A DNA stretch of 62,448 nt from Pelosinus sp. (lineage in GTDB: Bacteria > Bacillota > Negativicutes > Propionisporales > Propionisporaceae), in NCBI GenBank assembly GCA_021372375.1, contig JAJFUN010000035.1, positions 1 through 62,448 of the forward strand, in the 5' to 3' direction. The translations under genes and the position numbers were made by a program. The notes below the pieces were generated by a model. The model had not been told where the DNA came from. It searched no databases and worked only from the letters and a program-made list of their open reading frames with translations. Below, in pieces: positions 18,271 to 28,213 of the stretch (positions are counted from its first letter, which is position 1; each line of letters begins with the position of its first letter).

Positions 18271-19356
18271 CTATTCCCTCAACAAGTGCTTAGCTAATTC
18301 ATTTGGTTTTACCAGACTAATATCATCTGGTACATTTTGGCCTGTTGTAAGATATGATAAAGTTGCCGGAAACTGATACAGCAAATTGAATATTGTCCCA
18401 ATATTGCTAGCCTCATCAACTTTTGTAAATAAGAACTTCTGTGGTGAACAGATGGAAAATTTGTTGACAATCTCTAGTGCATCGCGATATTTGGTAGTAG
18501 TACTTAGTACTAAATGTGTTTCAATATAGGGATCTATCTCTAATAGCGCCTGAAGTTCCCCAAGCTGATCCTGATTGCTGGGACTTCGTCCCGCTGTATC
18601 AATAAGTATCAGCTGTTTATCCTGATGACGATAAAATGCCGCTTTTAATTCATCAGGACTGTAGACCACTTCGATTGGCACACCGATAATATCTGCATAA
18701 GTCTTTAATTGTTCCACAGCCGAAATACGGTAGGTATCTGCTGTAACAAGCGCTACTTTACAGCCTTCTTTTATTACAAAATTAGCAGCTAATTTTGCCA
18801 GGGTTGTTGTTTTTCCTACGCCTGTCGGTCCGATTAGGGCCACTGTTTTAGTACCGCGCGGTGGTATAACAATACCGTCTACGCGCTGAAAATAACTAGC
18901 AATCCGTTCCTCCAGCATCTGTTTAGCCCGATTAGAATCCATCCCTGCTTTACTTTCTGGCAGTCCTTTAATCAAATTCTCAGCAATCTGCCTATCTACA
19001 TCATTTTTGATTAACAGTTCCAGTAAAGGCGATGTTTGTTCCTTGGCTGTCGGCATCTTTTGTACAACCTGTTCTAGTGTTTTACGCATATTAGCCAGTT
19101 CAAGCTGCAGGGCCGTAACTTTGGTATCGCCATCATTACTTTTTATTACAGGCTGTGGACGTTTTTCAGGAGCTGCGGCAGCAAGCGGAGTATCAAGACC
19201 TGCCATTACTTCGACTGCCTCTTTAGCAAAAAAACCAAATACACCGCCCTTTTTTAAACGACGAGTATGAAGTATCACAGCCTCGCGTCCTAGTTCACTT
19301 TTCACTTGCGACATAGCTTCCTGCATGGAGCCTGCGGTAAATAACTTCACCTTCAA
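18271..19356 (-). CDS. flhF: flagellar SRP-family GTPase FlhF
   Basis: Localises early flagellar components. The 361-residue protein has the N-terminal B domain, an N region and the G domain with [43 protein letters not shown] and FTKVDEAS. The TTG start at 19356 lies one base past the flhA stop. Length and order (flhA-flhF-flhG) are typical. Confidence 0.95.
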   Translation of the reverse strand: MKVKLFTAGSMQEAMSQVKSELGREAVILHTRRLKKGGVFGFFAKEAVEVMAGLDTPLAAAAPEKRPQPVIKSNDGDTKVTALQLELANMRKTLEQVVQKMPTAKEQTSPLLELLIKNDVDRQIAENLIKGLPESKAGMDSNRAKQMLEERIASYFQRVDGIVIPPRGTKTVALIGPTGVGKTTTLAKLAANFVIKEGCKVALVTADTYRISAVEQLKTYADIIGVPIEVVYSPDELKAAFYRHQDKQLILIDTAGRSPSNQDQLGELQALLEIDPYIETHLVLSTTTKYRDALEIVNKFSICSPQKFLFTKVDEASNIGTIFNLLYQFPATLSYLTTGQNVPDDISLVKPNELAKHLLRE

Positions 19357-21420
19357 TTATAACTTCACCATCCCCATAGCCTGCACCTCTACCTTTGCTT
19401 CGAGTTCAGCATATGATAATACAATCAAATTAGGTGCGGCACGTTCTGTTAATTTGCGGAAATATAACCTGGCTGCAGGTCCTACTAACACGATAGGCTG
19501 AAAACCCAAATTTGTAATTTTGGGAAGTTCATTGGTAAGACTGTTAATAATTTTCTGCACTACCTGAGGATCCAGCGCAACATAGGAACTCTGTTCGGTA
19601 CGCTGCACAGCACCTGTAATGGTACTCTCCAGCTTAGGATCCAGCGTCAAGCATGTCAGCACATCACTTTGCACATACTGGCGGGAAATTTGGCGTGATA
19701 AAGCATGTCTGACATATTCAGTGAGAATTTCTGGATCTTTCGTAATCTGTGCATAATCAGATAGTGTTTCCATAATAGTCACCATATCGCGAATAGAAAT
19801 TCTTTCCCTAAGTAAACTGGAAAGAACCTTTTGTATATCCCCAGTCGAAAGTAAAGTAGGCACTAATTCTTCGACAACAGTAGGATGTGTTTGCTTCACT
19901 GCATCAATTAGTGTTTGTACTTCCTGGCGGCCAAGAATTTCCCACGCATATGTTTTTATGACTTCAGTAATATGCGTGGCGAGCACAGAAACCGGATCAA
20001 CAACAGTATAACCCGCAAGTTCCGCCTGTTCACGATTTGCTTCTTGAATCCAACGGGCTGGTAATCCAAAAGCAGGCTCGACTGTATCAATACCATCTAT
20101 TTCCTCAAATGCCGTGCCTGGATTCATTGCTAAATAGTGATCAAGTAATAATTCGCCCTTAGCAATCTCAATTCCTCTTAATTTTATGACATAAACATTA
20201 GGTTTTAGTTGAATATTGTCACGAATACGAATTGTAGGTACAATAAGTCCCATATCAAGCGCACACTGACGCCTGATCATCACAACACGATCCAGTAAAT
20301 CTCCGCCTTGGGCTACATCAACCATCGGAATTAAACTGTAGCCAATCTCAAGTTCCATCGGATCAACCTGCAAGAGCGACACAATATTTTCTGGCTTCTT
20401 CACTTCTTCCATTTCCTGTTCTTCTTGCGCCGATACTTCACGATCGGCTGCCGACTGATTATTTTTCTTTAATATATAGGCAAGACCTAATGCCATCATA
20501 CTCAATACAAAAAATGGAATGCCAGGCAATCCTGGTATGCAGCCAAGGAAAAGCAGCACCCCGCCTACAATAAAAAATACCCGGGAATTTGTCAGTACCT
20601 GACTGGCCAAATCGTGTCCTAGATTATTTTCCGAAGCAGCCCTAGTAACAATAATGCCTGTCGCCGTTGAAATCAGTAGAGCCGGAATCTGATTGACCAG
20701 ACCTTCACCCACCGTCAGCAAAGTATAACTTTGCAGTGCCTGGACAACCCCCATATTTCGCTGCACCATTCCAATAACAAAACCACCGACAATATTGATA
20801 ATAATAATAATAATAGCGGCAATGGCATCACCTTTGACAAATTTACTGGCGCCATCCATTGCACCATAAAAATCAGCTGCCCGCTGAATATTTAGTCGCC
20901 GTTGCCGCGCATCAGCATCGCTGATTAATCCGGCGTTCAAATCGGCATCAATAGCCATTTGTTTACCAGGCATTGCATCCAAAGTAAAGCGTGCAGCCAC
21001 TTCAGCAACACGTTCCGACCCCTTAGTAATAACAAGAAACTGAATAATAATCAAAATAACAAAGATAATAAAGCCAATCACGGCATTACCACCGACAACA
21101 AAGTTGCCAAATGCCATAATAACATCTCCGGCATATCCCTCAAGCAGAATAAGCCTGGTAGAAGAAACATTTAGAGATAGACGGAATAAAGTTGTAATTA
21201 GTAAGAGTGACGGAAAAACAGATAAGTCCAAAGGATTAGTATTATATACCGCCAGCATGATAATTGTTAGTGCACAGGTAATATTGAGCGCCAGAAGTAT
21301 ATCAAGTAGTGCCGTAGGCAGCGGAATAATCATCATTACTACAATGGTGACCATAGCCACTGCAATCAGCACATCGCTATATTTTATAAGTTTGCTAAAC
21401 TGCGTGGTTTGACTAGCCAA
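19357..21420 (-). CDS. flhA: flagellar export apparatus protein FlhA
   Basis: Export-gate component with an N-terminal multi-pass membrane half and a cytosolic substrate-binding half. The 687 residues include the conserved FHIPEP-type stretch FTLDAMPGKQMAIDADLNAG and RAASENNLGHDLASQ. The cytosolic domain carries IRIRDNIQLKPNVYVIKLRG. TTG start at 21420 with AGGAGAG upstream. Confidence 0.96.
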   Translation of the reverse strand: MASQTTQFSKLIKYSDVLIAVAMVTIVVMMIIPLPTALLDILLALNITCALTIIMLAVYNTNPLDLSVFPSLLLITTLFRLSLNVSSTRLILLEGYAGDVIMAFGNFVVGGNAVIGFIIFVILIIIQFLVITKGSERVAEVAARFTLDAMPGKQMAIDADLNAGLISDADARQRRLNIQRAADFYGAMDGASKFVKGDAIAAIIIIIINIVGGFVIGMVQRNMGVVQALQSYTLLTVGEGLVNQIPALLISTATGIIVTRAASENNLGHDLASQVLTNSRVFFIVGGVLLFLGCIPGLPGIPFFVLSMMALGLAYILKKNNQSAADREVSAQEEQEMEEVKKPENIVSLLQVDPMELEIGYSLIPMVDVAQGGDLLDRVVMIRRQCALDMGLIVPTIRIRDNIQLKPNVYVIKLRGIEIAKGELLLDHYLAMNPGTAFEEIDGIDTVEPAFGLPARWIQEANREQAELAGYTVVDPVSVLATHITEVIKTYAWEILGRQEVQTLIDAVKQTHPTVVEELVPTLLSTGDIQKVLSSLLRERISIRDMVTIMETLSDYAQITKDPEILTEYVRHALSRQISRQYVQSDVLTCLTLDPKLESTITGAVQRTEQSSYVALDPQVVQKIINSLTNELPKITNLGFQPIVLVGPAARLYFRKLTERAAPNLIVLSYAELEAKVEVQAMGMVKL

Positions 21421-21447
21421 GGGATAGCTCTCCTATCTGTATTTTAT

Positions 21448-22605
21448 TCAGGACGAACGCTTCTTTAATTTGTAAACATAAGCTAATATTTCTGCTACCG
21501 CCTGATACAAATCCGGCGGCACAACTTGGCCAATATCTACACTACTATATAGAGCACGCGCCACTGGCCTATTTTCAACAACAACCACTTTATACTCTGC
21601 CGCAATTTCCTTAATACGCTGGGCAATAAGATCTTGTCCCTTTGCCACAACCACTGGCGCTGACATATTCTTTTCGTAACGCAGCGCTACCGCAAAATGC
21701 GTAGGGTTAGTAACAACAACACTAGCTTTCGGCACTTCTTGCATCATCCGCCGCATAGCCAGCGCTCTTTGTCGTTCCTTAATCTTGCCTTTAATTTCTG
21801 GATTGCCTTCTACTTGCTTGTTTTCTTCTTTTACTTCTTGCTTGCTCATTTTTAAACTTTCTTTATGATCCCAAGCTTGAAACACATAATCCAAAACACC
21901 TAAGACAAGCATTACCGCAACAATTTTATAAATAAGATCGATCATCAAGCTTGCCGAATAACGAAGCGAATCAATTAATTCTACCCCTACCAATTTTGAT
22001 ATATCGTCTATTTCTTGCAAAATAAAATGATAAAGCAAATAACCAAAGATGGTTGCCTTAAAGATTGATTTCAACAAATCTACCAAAGTCCGCTTGGAAA
22101 ACATCTTTTGAAACATTCCTGCCGGATTTAAGTTAATTTTATCAAATGATGGCAAAATGGCATCCATATTAAACAAAAAACCAACCTGCAAATAATTAAT
22201 GATGACTGATACAACCAATATTACCAGTAATACTGGTAAGCACACCTTCAAAAACACAATCGTAAAATCAGCACATAATTCCTGTAAAAATTCTATCGTG
22301 AAATCACTTGTAGTAAGATGAGTAAACATATACTGCATATAACGATATAACTCGTCATACATATATATTCCAGAGATTTTCAAAGTTTGAAATGCAGCCA
22401 GCACAATAAATACCGAGCTTAATTCCATACTTTTGGCAACCTGACCTTTTTCCCGCGCTTCTGATTGCCGTTTTGCGGTAGGATCTTCGGTCTTTTCACC
22501 ATTAAAAAGCTGTAAATCTAAGGTTTTTAGCTGATAATCAGCCTTATTTACCTTTTTTTTATTTAAAGTTAGCCATGAGGTGATATATGTTTGAATACAT
22601 TCCAT
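21448..22605 (-). CDS. flhB: flagellar export specificity switch FlhB
   Basis: Membrane component that switches export from rod/hook to filament substrates by self-cleavage. The cleavage motif NPTH is present in VVVTNPTHFAVALRY, and the N-terminal LQLFNGEKTEDPTAKRQSEA is typical. The frame is open to 22659, but GGAGGTGG six bases before ATG 22605 gives a clear start (MECIQTYITSW) and 385 residues. This start lies inside fliR, an overlap of 47 bases, so the N-terminus has about 30 residues more than usual. Confidence 0.93.
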   Translation of the reverse strand: MECIQTYITSWLTLNKKKVNKADYQLKTLDLQLFNGEKTEDPTAKRQSEAREKGQVAKSMELSSVFIVLAAFQTLKISGIYMYDELYRYMQYMFTHLTTSDFTIEFLQELCADFTIVFLKVCLPVLLVILVVSVIINYLQVGFLFNMDAILPSFDKINLNPAGMFQKMFSKRTLVDLLKSIFKATIFGYLLYHFILQEIDDISKLVGVELIDSLRYSASLMIDLIYKIVAVMLVLGVLDYVFQAWDHKESLKMSKQEVKEENKQVEGNPEIKGKIKERQRALAMRRMMQEVPKASVVVTNPTHFAVALRYEKNMSAPVVVAKGQDLIAQRIKEIAAEYKVVVVENRPVARALYSSVDIGQVVPPDLYQAVAEILAYVYKLKKRSS

Positions 22606-23338
22606 TAAACACCACCTCCAAAAAAGCGATATACGCCGGCAAAGCCAGCGAAAGCACAAAAATCCCTACAATAATCTTGCCCGGTATACCAACTACAAAA
22701 ACATTCATTTGCGGCATGGTTCGCGCCAAGATACCCAGAGCCATATCTGTGAGCAGTAAAGCCACCAAGACAGGCAGACTAATTTTTAAGGCAATAACAC
22801 AAAGTGCTACAACCATATCCACAAATATTCCCACTAACTCGGTATGAAAAACCACCCCTGTAACAGGAACTAATTTAAAACTATCAACTAAGGCTGTTAT
22901 GAGCGCATGATGACCATTAGTCGCCAGAAAAACAATTAACGCCAATATATACTTAAAATTACCTACCAAAGGAAGCTGCTGACCAGACAGCGGGTCAAAT
23001 ACATTAACAATACCAAAGCCAATTTGCGTATCTAAGATATTGCCCGCGCCCTGTATGGCATAGAAGACCATCGCACAAGCAAAGCCAATTACTAAACCTA
23101 CCACAAATTCCTCAAACAGAATAATCATATAAGGAAAGATACTTTCTGGAATTTTTACCTGCGCATTATAAAAAAGAGGATACAGAATATAGGCAATCGC
23201 CAAAGAAAATCCTATTTTTATATAGGCCGGAACATTTTTACTACTGAATATCGGCGCCACAACAGTAAAGCCAGATATACGAATAAACAGAAAGAAAAAA
23301 AATCCCATTTGATTCTGTAACATGGCAAATAAATCCAA
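22559..23338 (-). CDS. fliR: flagellar export apparatus protein FliR
   Basis: Polytopic export-gate subunit of 259 residues, beginning MDLFAMLQNQMGFFFFLFIR. The conserved FEEFVVGLVIGFACAMVFYA and GAGNILDTQIGFGI segments are present. Start TTG 23338 with AAAGGAG upstream. Its end overlaps the start of flhB. Confidence 0.94.
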   Translation of the reverse strand: MDLFAMLQNQMGFFFFLFIRISGFTVVAPIFSSKNVPAYIKIGFSLAIAYILYPLFYNAQVKIPESIFPYMIILFEEFVVGLVIGFACAMVFYAIQGAGNILDTQIGFGIVNVFDPLSGQQLPLVGNFKYILALIVFLATNGHHALITALVDSFKLVPVTGVVFHTELVGIFVDMVVALCVIALKISLPVLVALLLTDMALGILARTMPQMNVFVVGIPGKIIVGIFVLSLALPAYIAFLEVVFNGMYSNIYHLMANFK

Positions 23339-23356
23339 TCAATAAATCTCCTTTAC

Positions 23357-23626
23357 TTATTTGATCATCTGCGGTATAGCCAGAAAAAGATTTTGCGTAT
23401 AATCTAACAGCAAACTCAGCATCCACGGCCCAAAAATTATAATTGAAACAAACACCGCCACAATTTTCGGAATAAATGCCAGAGTTTGCTCCTGAATCTG
23501 TGTGGTAGCCTGAAAAACACTAACTATAACACCAACCAGGAGTCCGAGTCCCAGCGGTGGAGCTGATATCAGCATTACCATATATAAAGCATTTTTTCCC
23601 ACTTCAATTGCCAAATCGCCCGACAT
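23357..23626 (-). CDS. fliQ: flagellar export apparatus protein FliQ
   Basis: An 89-residue two-helix membrane protein of the export gate. It has the family pattern GLLVGVIVSVFQATTQIQEQ and TLAFIPKIVAVF. It lies between fliP and fliR as usual, with an ATG start and GGTGGG upstream. Confidence 0.95.
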   Translation of the reverse strand: MSGDLAIEVGKNALYMVMLISAPPLGLGLLVGVIVSVFQATTQIQEQTLAFIPKIVAVFVSIIIFGPWMLSLLLDYTQNLFLAIPQMIK

Positions 23627-23650
23627 ATACCCACCTCTATTTTTGTATAG

Positions 23651-24412
23651 CTAATGAAAACTGGTAACTAAAGAATTTATAATTAAATGCCACCCGTCTG
23701 CCAAAATAAAGAGCAGCAGCTTAAACGGCAACGAAATCATCGCCGGCGGCACCATCATCATTCCCATGCCCATCAAGGTACTGGCCACTACCATATCAAT
23801 AACGATAAAGGGAATGTAAATTAAAAAGCCAATTTGAAAGGCTGTTTTCAGTTCACTAATAATAAAAGCCGGAATTAGTGTTGTTGTTGGCACATCTTCA
23901 GCCGCATTAGGGCGGGGTCCTTCCGACAAATTGACAAATAAGGCCAAATCATTCTCACGCGTTTGTTTAAACATAAACTGGCGCATGGGCTTCATTGCCG
24001 CGTCCAGCGCAGCTTCCTGCGTAATACTGCCCGCCAAATACGGCTGCATGGCATTTTTGTTTACCTCACCAAAATAAGGAGACATGGTAAAAAAAGTCAA
24101 AAACAAAGCTAAAGCAATGATTACCTGATTCGGCGGCATTTGCTGGGTAGCCAAGGCACTGCGCAAAAACGATAATACTACGACAATTCTGGTAAACGAT
24201 GTCATCATAATCAAAATTGATGGCGCTAACGACAATATCGTTAAGGTAAATAAAATCTGCAAACTAAGCGCCACATCTTTAGGATTATTAGCAGCTTCCA
24301 CCCCAACACTTACATTAGGCACCGGTATCAAGGGAGCTGCGGCAGCTACAGCGCATGGCATCAACACCATTAAAAGCAATACTATCAGGTTTAAATACAT
24401 TTTTTTTGACAC
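23651..24412 (-). CDS. fliP: flagellar export apparatus protein FliP
   Basis: Core export-gate subunit, about 254 residues. It has an N-terminal signal-like segment, then LAPSILIMMTSFTRIVVVLS, QMPPNQVIIALALFLT and a C-terminal GMGMMMVPPAMISLPFKL. The frame is open to 24448. GTG 24412, with AAGAGG upstream and just past the fliO stop, is the most likely start; ATG 24400 is the alternative. Confidence 0.94.
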   Translation of the reverse strand: MSKKMYLNLIVLLLMVLMPCAVAAAAPLIPVPNVSVGVEAANNPKDVALSLQILFTLTILSLAPSILIMMTSFTRIVVVLSFLRSALATQQMPPNQVIIALALFLTFFTMSPYFGEVNKNAMQPYLAGSITQEAALDAAMKPMRQFMFKQTRENDLALFVNLSEGPRPNAAEDVPTTTLIPAFIISELKTAFQIGFLIYIPFIVIDMVVASTLMGMGMMMVPPAMISLPFKLLLFILADGWHLIINSLVTSFH

Positions 24413-24416
24413 TATC

Positions 24417-24965
24417 TTACCTCTTCTCCCTGTCGTTTTCCTGCTCATTATGGGGAGTATTCATAACCGCAGGGAATTTCTGTGATATCTTTTGTAAAGA
24501 AGCAAGGTGTCGTTGAAATATGCTATCAAATCCATCTTGAACTATCGGCTGATTTCTTATGTTGTCGATTTCCTCCTGCGATGTAATTTCCTGAAGTAAA
24601 TTAATCTGATTATTGGTAACGCCAAGAATCAGATATTTCCCGGCAATTTCGACAACATAAACAGCACAATTTTGCCCTAGCGGCAAGGTATTTAGCACTT
24701 GTGCGTTGGCGGCAACCATGTTTTTCCCGATTTTCCGCCCGAAAAACTGCGATGTCAGGTATGCTAAACCAAGCACTACCGCAAAAACAATTAACAACGA
24801 AAAGACATAAGCAACCGAAGACAGCCACGACGTTTCAGGCGGCTTGGTCTCATGATATTTTAGATACTCACCGGCTTGTTCCTCGCCATACACTTGTCCA
24901 GTCAAACAGAATAACCCTACAAGAAATATAACAGTATACCAATAGCGATTATATAAGTTAAACAT
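24417..24965 (-). CDS. fliO: flagellar export accessory protein FliO
   Basis: Assembly factor for FliP. The 182-residue protein has an N-terminal signal-like segment and a second membrane segment (VAYVFSLLIVFAVVLGLAYL). The cytosolic FliO domain has QVLNTLPLGQNCAVYVVEIA and ILGVTNNQINLL. Its ATG lies two bases after the cheY stop codon, so translation is probably coupled. Confidence 0.9.
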   Translation of the reverse strand: MFNLYNRYWYTVIFLVGLFCLTGQVYGEEQAGEYLKYHETKPPETSWLSSVAYVFSLLIVFAVVLGLAYLTSQFFGRKIGKNMVAANAQVLNTLPLGQNCAVYVVEIAGKYLILGVTNNQINLLQEITSQEEIDNIRNQPIVQDGFDSIFQRHLASLQKISQKFPAVMNTPHNEQENDREKR

Positions 24966-24966
24966 T

Positions 24967-25329
24967 TTATCCAACTGCTTTACGAACAGCTTCCAGCACC
25001 CGATCCGGCTGAAATGGTTTTACAATAAAATCACGAGCTCCTGCTTGTATGGCTTCTATAACCATGGCTTGCTGCCCCATAGCACTGCACATAATTACTT
25101 TGGCGCCTGGATCAATTTTTTTTATTTCTTTTACGGCAGAAATTCCATCCATCTCAGGCATGGTAATATCCATTGTCGTTAAATCAGGGCGCAAATCAGT
25201 CCATTTTTCTACAGCCTTTTGTCCATTTTCGGCCTCACCAACAATTTCATAACCGTTTTTCGATAAAATATCCTTAATCATCATTCTCATAAATGCCGCA
25301 TCATCGACAATCAAAACCTTAGTAGCCAT
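24967..25329 (-). CDS. cheY: chemotaxis response regulator CheY
   Basis: Single receiver domain of 120 residues that binds the FliM/FliY switch when phosphorylated. The acidic pocket is in VLIVDDAAFMR, and the phosphoacceptor Asp is in LTTMDITMPEMDG (about residue 54). The conserved Thr/Ser and Lys are in VIMCSAMGQQ and DFIVKPFQPDRV. It lies between fliY and fliO as in Bacillus. Confidence 0.95.
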   Translation of the reverse strand: MATKVLIVDDAAFMRMMIKDILSKNGYEIVGEAENGQKAVEKWTDLRPDLTTMDITMPEMDGISAVKEIKKIDPGAKVIMCSAMGQQAMVIEAIQAGARDFIVKPFQPDRVLEAVRKAVG

Positions 25330-25390
25330 TCATTCATCTCCCCAATCTAATTTTTTTATCTATTATTGTATTCTATCTTGCTGCAAAAAG

Positions 25391-26560
25391 CTACTGAAGA
25401 TTTGCCGCCCGCTCAATCGGACTGACAATATCAGTAATCCTTACACCAAAGTTTTCATCAATGACTACGACTTCGCCTTTAGCGATAAGCTTGCCATTAG
25501 CCAATATATCGACAGGCTCTCCGGCTAGTTTATCAAGTTCTAATACCGAACCAGGCGTTAATTCCAATATCTCGCGAATGAGTTTTCTGGTACGGCCTAA
25601 TTCTACCGTAACCTGTAAAGGTACATCCAAAATAAGATTCATATTGGTATCGCCTAGTACCAGGCTAGGCTGCTGCAATGGCGCAAACTGTACCGGCTGC
25701 ACATTGACATTTTGCTGCGGGCGCGGTGCCGGTGCGGCTACCGCCTGCTGTGCATAGGCAACTTGCGGCTGCTGCGCATAAGCAACTTGTGGCTGCTGAG
25801 CAGACTGCGTCTGTATAGGAGGTGCGGCCGGTGCTTGAGGTGCTGGCTGTGGAGCCGGCGCGGCTGCTTTTTGACTTGGTTCCTCTACTGCTGACATCAG
25901 ATTTTGCACCATGTCTTTGGCTACATCAATTGGCAAGATTTGCATAATCTCACTATCAATTAAATCTTCAACTTCCATCCTAAACGAAACACGCACAATA
26001 TGTTCATCATCTGCCGCCATATTTGTTACTTTGGGATTGGAAGCAAAGTCCACCAGGCTGACAACCGGCGGTGAAATATCTATCTTCTTTTTGAAAATTG
26101 TTGACATAGAGGTGGCTACAGACCCCATCATTTGGTTCATAGCTTCGCCAACTGCGCTCATATAAAGTTCGCTTAAATCTGTAGGCGGATTAGTTCCATC
26201 ATTCCCCATCATTAAGTCGGCAATAATCAAAGAATCATGATCACGCATTGCCAAAAGATTAGTTCCCATAATACCATGGGTATAACCTACTTCAACTACT
26301 AAATATGGAAGAGGATATTCATTTTTTATTTCACTTAGCGAAGAGACTGTTACTTTGGGTGTGGTAATAGAAACTCTTCGGCCAAGCAGTACCGAAAGTG
26401 AGGTTGCGGCACTACCCATCGAAATATTGCCAATTTCACCAAGCGCATCTCTTTCCATGTCGTTTAAGTCTGCTTGCTGCGAACTCTCTGCCGCAGACGG
26501 ACTAGGTTCACCCCGTAACAAGGCATCTATTTCTTCTTGTGAAAGAAAGCCGTCACTCAT
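25391..26560 (-). CDS. fliY: flagellar motor switch phosphatase FliY (FliN-type)
   Basis: Switch protein that also dephosphorylates CheY-P. It begins MSDGFLSQEEIDALLRGE, a CheY-binding-type peptide. The CheC-like domain has two Glu/Asn motifs, LGEIGNISMGSAATSLS and VGEAMNQMMGSVATSMS. A Pro/Ala/Gln linker contains a near-perfect nine-residue tandem repeat (QQPQVAYAQ), and the C-terminal FliN domain has LDVPLQVTVELGRT. 389 residues. The start overlaps fliM by eight bases. Confidence 0.94.
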   Translation of the reverse strand: MSDGFLSQEEIDALLRGEPSPSAAESSQQADLNDMERDALGEIGNISMGSAATSLSVLLGRRVSITTPKVTVSSLSEIKNEYPLPYLVVEVGYTHGIMGTNLLAMRDHDSLIIADLMMGNDGTNPPTDLSELYMSAVGEAMNQMMGSVATSMSTIFKKKIDISPPVVSLVDFASNPKVTNMAADDEHIVRVSFRMEVEDLIDSEIMQILPIDVAKDMVQNLMSAVEEPSQKAAAPAPQPAPQAPAAPPIQTQSAQQPQVAYAQQPQVAYAQQAVAAPAPRPQQNVNVQPVQFAPLQQPSLVLGDTNMNLILDVPLQVTVELGRTRKLIREILELTPGSVLELDKLAGEPVDILANGKLIAKGEVVVIDENFGVRITDIVSPIERAANLQ

Positions 26561-27557
26561 CTACATCCTCATCTCCTTCCGTTATTTTTTCCGTAATCTG
26601 TATTGCCATTCTGCTGCCAGCTAAGCCTGGCTTACACTTGAATTTTTTACGCTGTCCTACATAAATATCTAAATCCGCATTAGTACGTGTATCAAGCTGC
26701 AGCACATCACCAACCATCAATTCCAACATATCCTGCACAGTAATCGTAGCTTGCCCCATCTGAACGATTAACGGGACAAAAGTTTTTTCAAGTTTACGCT
26801 GCAGCGCATTAATGTTATCTGACAAAGGCTGTTTACTGCCTGCGGCAGCCACCCAAAAGGTGGTTGTCAGCTTGCTTACAATTGGCTCAAGTACCAAATA
26901 AGGGATACATATGTTGATTAAACCTTCCGCCTGACCAATTTTGGTTTGCAAGGTTACAATAACTACCATATCACTGGGCGGCACGATTTGTGTAAACTGC
27001 GGATTGGTTTCAATGGCCTCAAGACGCGGCTCAATCGCCACAACCTGCTTCCACGCTTCCTGAAAACTTTCGAGCGCCTTATTGAGCACTCTTCTCACAA
27101 TAGCTTCCTCTATATCCGTCAGAGCCCTGGCTTTAGCTGGAGGCAGCCCTGGTCCGCCAAACAAACGGTCAATCAAAGCAAATACAATATTAGGATTTAA
27201 TTCCAATATGACATTTCCCTTTAACGGTCGCATTTGAAAGACACCGATAACACTAGGATTTGGTAAAGAACGAATAAACTCTTCATATGTGAGCTGATCT
27301 ACCGAAACTACATCAATATGAACAATTGTACGTAGATTAGCGGAAAGATAGGTGTTAAACAGACGAGCAAAGTTTTCGTGCAGCATATTCAGCGTGCGAA
27401 TCTGGTCTTTAGAAAATTTGTCAGGTCTTTTAAAATCATAGACCTTGATTTTCTTTTGCTTCTGCTCGGTCTGTATATCATCAGCAGATACAACCCCTGT
27501 CGATAAAGCGGATAAGAGCTCATCTATCTCTGACTGACTTAATACGTCTCCTGCCAA
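26553..27557 (-). CDS. fliM: flagellar motor switch protein FliM
   Basis: Switch protein that binds CheY-P through the N-terminal peptide LSQSEIDELLSALS. The middle domain is CheC-like without the phosphatase residues (IVFALIDRLFGGPGLPP), and the C-terminal domain is FliN-like (GDVLQLDTRTNADLDIYVG). 334 residues. It is followed immediately by fliY. Confidence 0.95.
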   Translation of the reverse strand: MAGDVLSQSEIDELLSALSTGVVSADDIQTEQKQKKIKVYDFKRPDKFSKDQIRTLNMLHENFARLFNTYLSANLRTIVHIDVVSVDQLTYEEFIRSLPNPSVIGVFQMRPLKGNVILELNPNIVFALIDRLFGGPGLPPAKARALTDIEEAIVRRVLNKALESFQEAWKQVVAIEPRLEAIETNPQFTQIVPPSDMVVIVTLQTKIGQAEGLINICIPYLVLEPIVSKLTTTFWVAAAGSKQPLSDNINALQRKLEKTFVPLIVQMGQATITVQDMLELMVGDVLQLDTRTNADLDIYVGQRKKFKCKPGLAGSRMAIQITEKITEGDEDVDE

Positions 27558-27608
27558 TACTCCCCCTCCTTCCCATTATAACTGCTTTAACCCCTAGAAT
27601 CCAGTACA

Positions 27609-28106
27609 TTACTGCAAGACAAAACTAGTAATATATACATCATAGATTCGGTCTGAACCAAGTGCCTTATTTACTTCACTTTTAATCATTTCTTTAAGCT
27701 GCTCCTGCTTGGCAGGGTCAAAATCTTCCACCTTTTGCGCCCTGAGGACATGAAGTACTACATCCTGCATTTTTATTTCATCAGGCGATGCCCCTTTTCC
27801 TTCTGCCGGAGCAGCATTTTTATCTGGGCGCACTTCTAGTATTAACCCCATCTTCAAAAAGCGTCCGCTATTCACGCCGCCAACATTAATCACTAGGCCA
27901 TCCTTGGCATCACCCATTTTTATCATTTGCCCCGGGTCATGCTTAGTTGTTTGAACAGCGCCACCGTTTCCTTTATCGGCAACAATTTTGGTCGCAATAA
28001 AATAGGAAATCCCTCCTGCCAGCACAAGTCCAAATACCACCATTCCCACAATAAGCATCAATGGAAACTTTTTTTCTTGTTTTTCTTTTTTTTCATCTTC
28101 AGCCAC
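27609..28106 (-). CDS. fliL: flagellar basal body-associated protein FliL
   Basis: A 165-residue protein with a charged Lys/Glu-rich N-terminus, one membrane segment (about residues 15-37) and a FliL domain ending IYDVYITSFVLQ. FliL supports stator function at the motor. It lies between flbD and fliM in the usual order. Confidence 0.93.
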   Translation of the reverse strand: MAEDEKKEKQEKKFPLMLIVGMVVFGLVLAGGISYFIATKIVADKGNGGAVQTTKHDPGQMIKMGDAKDGLVINVGGVNSGRFLKMGLILEVRPDKNAAPAEGKGASPDEIKMQDVVLHVLRAQKVEDFDPAKQEQLKEMIKSEVNKALGSDRIYDVYITSFVLQ

Positions 28107-28191
28107 TGCTGCACCCCCAACTGAAATGCTATCTATTAATTATGCCTAAAGCTATCTTGATAGATTTAAGCTAATTTCCAAAGGAAAGATA

Positions 28192-28208
28192 GGCGAAATA
28201 TACGCCTA
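28192..28208 (-). other. hairpin just after flbD
   Basis: TAGGCG and CGCCTA flank a short A/T loop on both strands, immediately downstream of the flbD stop. It lacks a clear U-tract. It may be a weak terminator or an mRNA-stabilising hairpin in the flbD-fliL gap. Confidence 0.35.
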
Positions 28209-28213
28209 CCATA

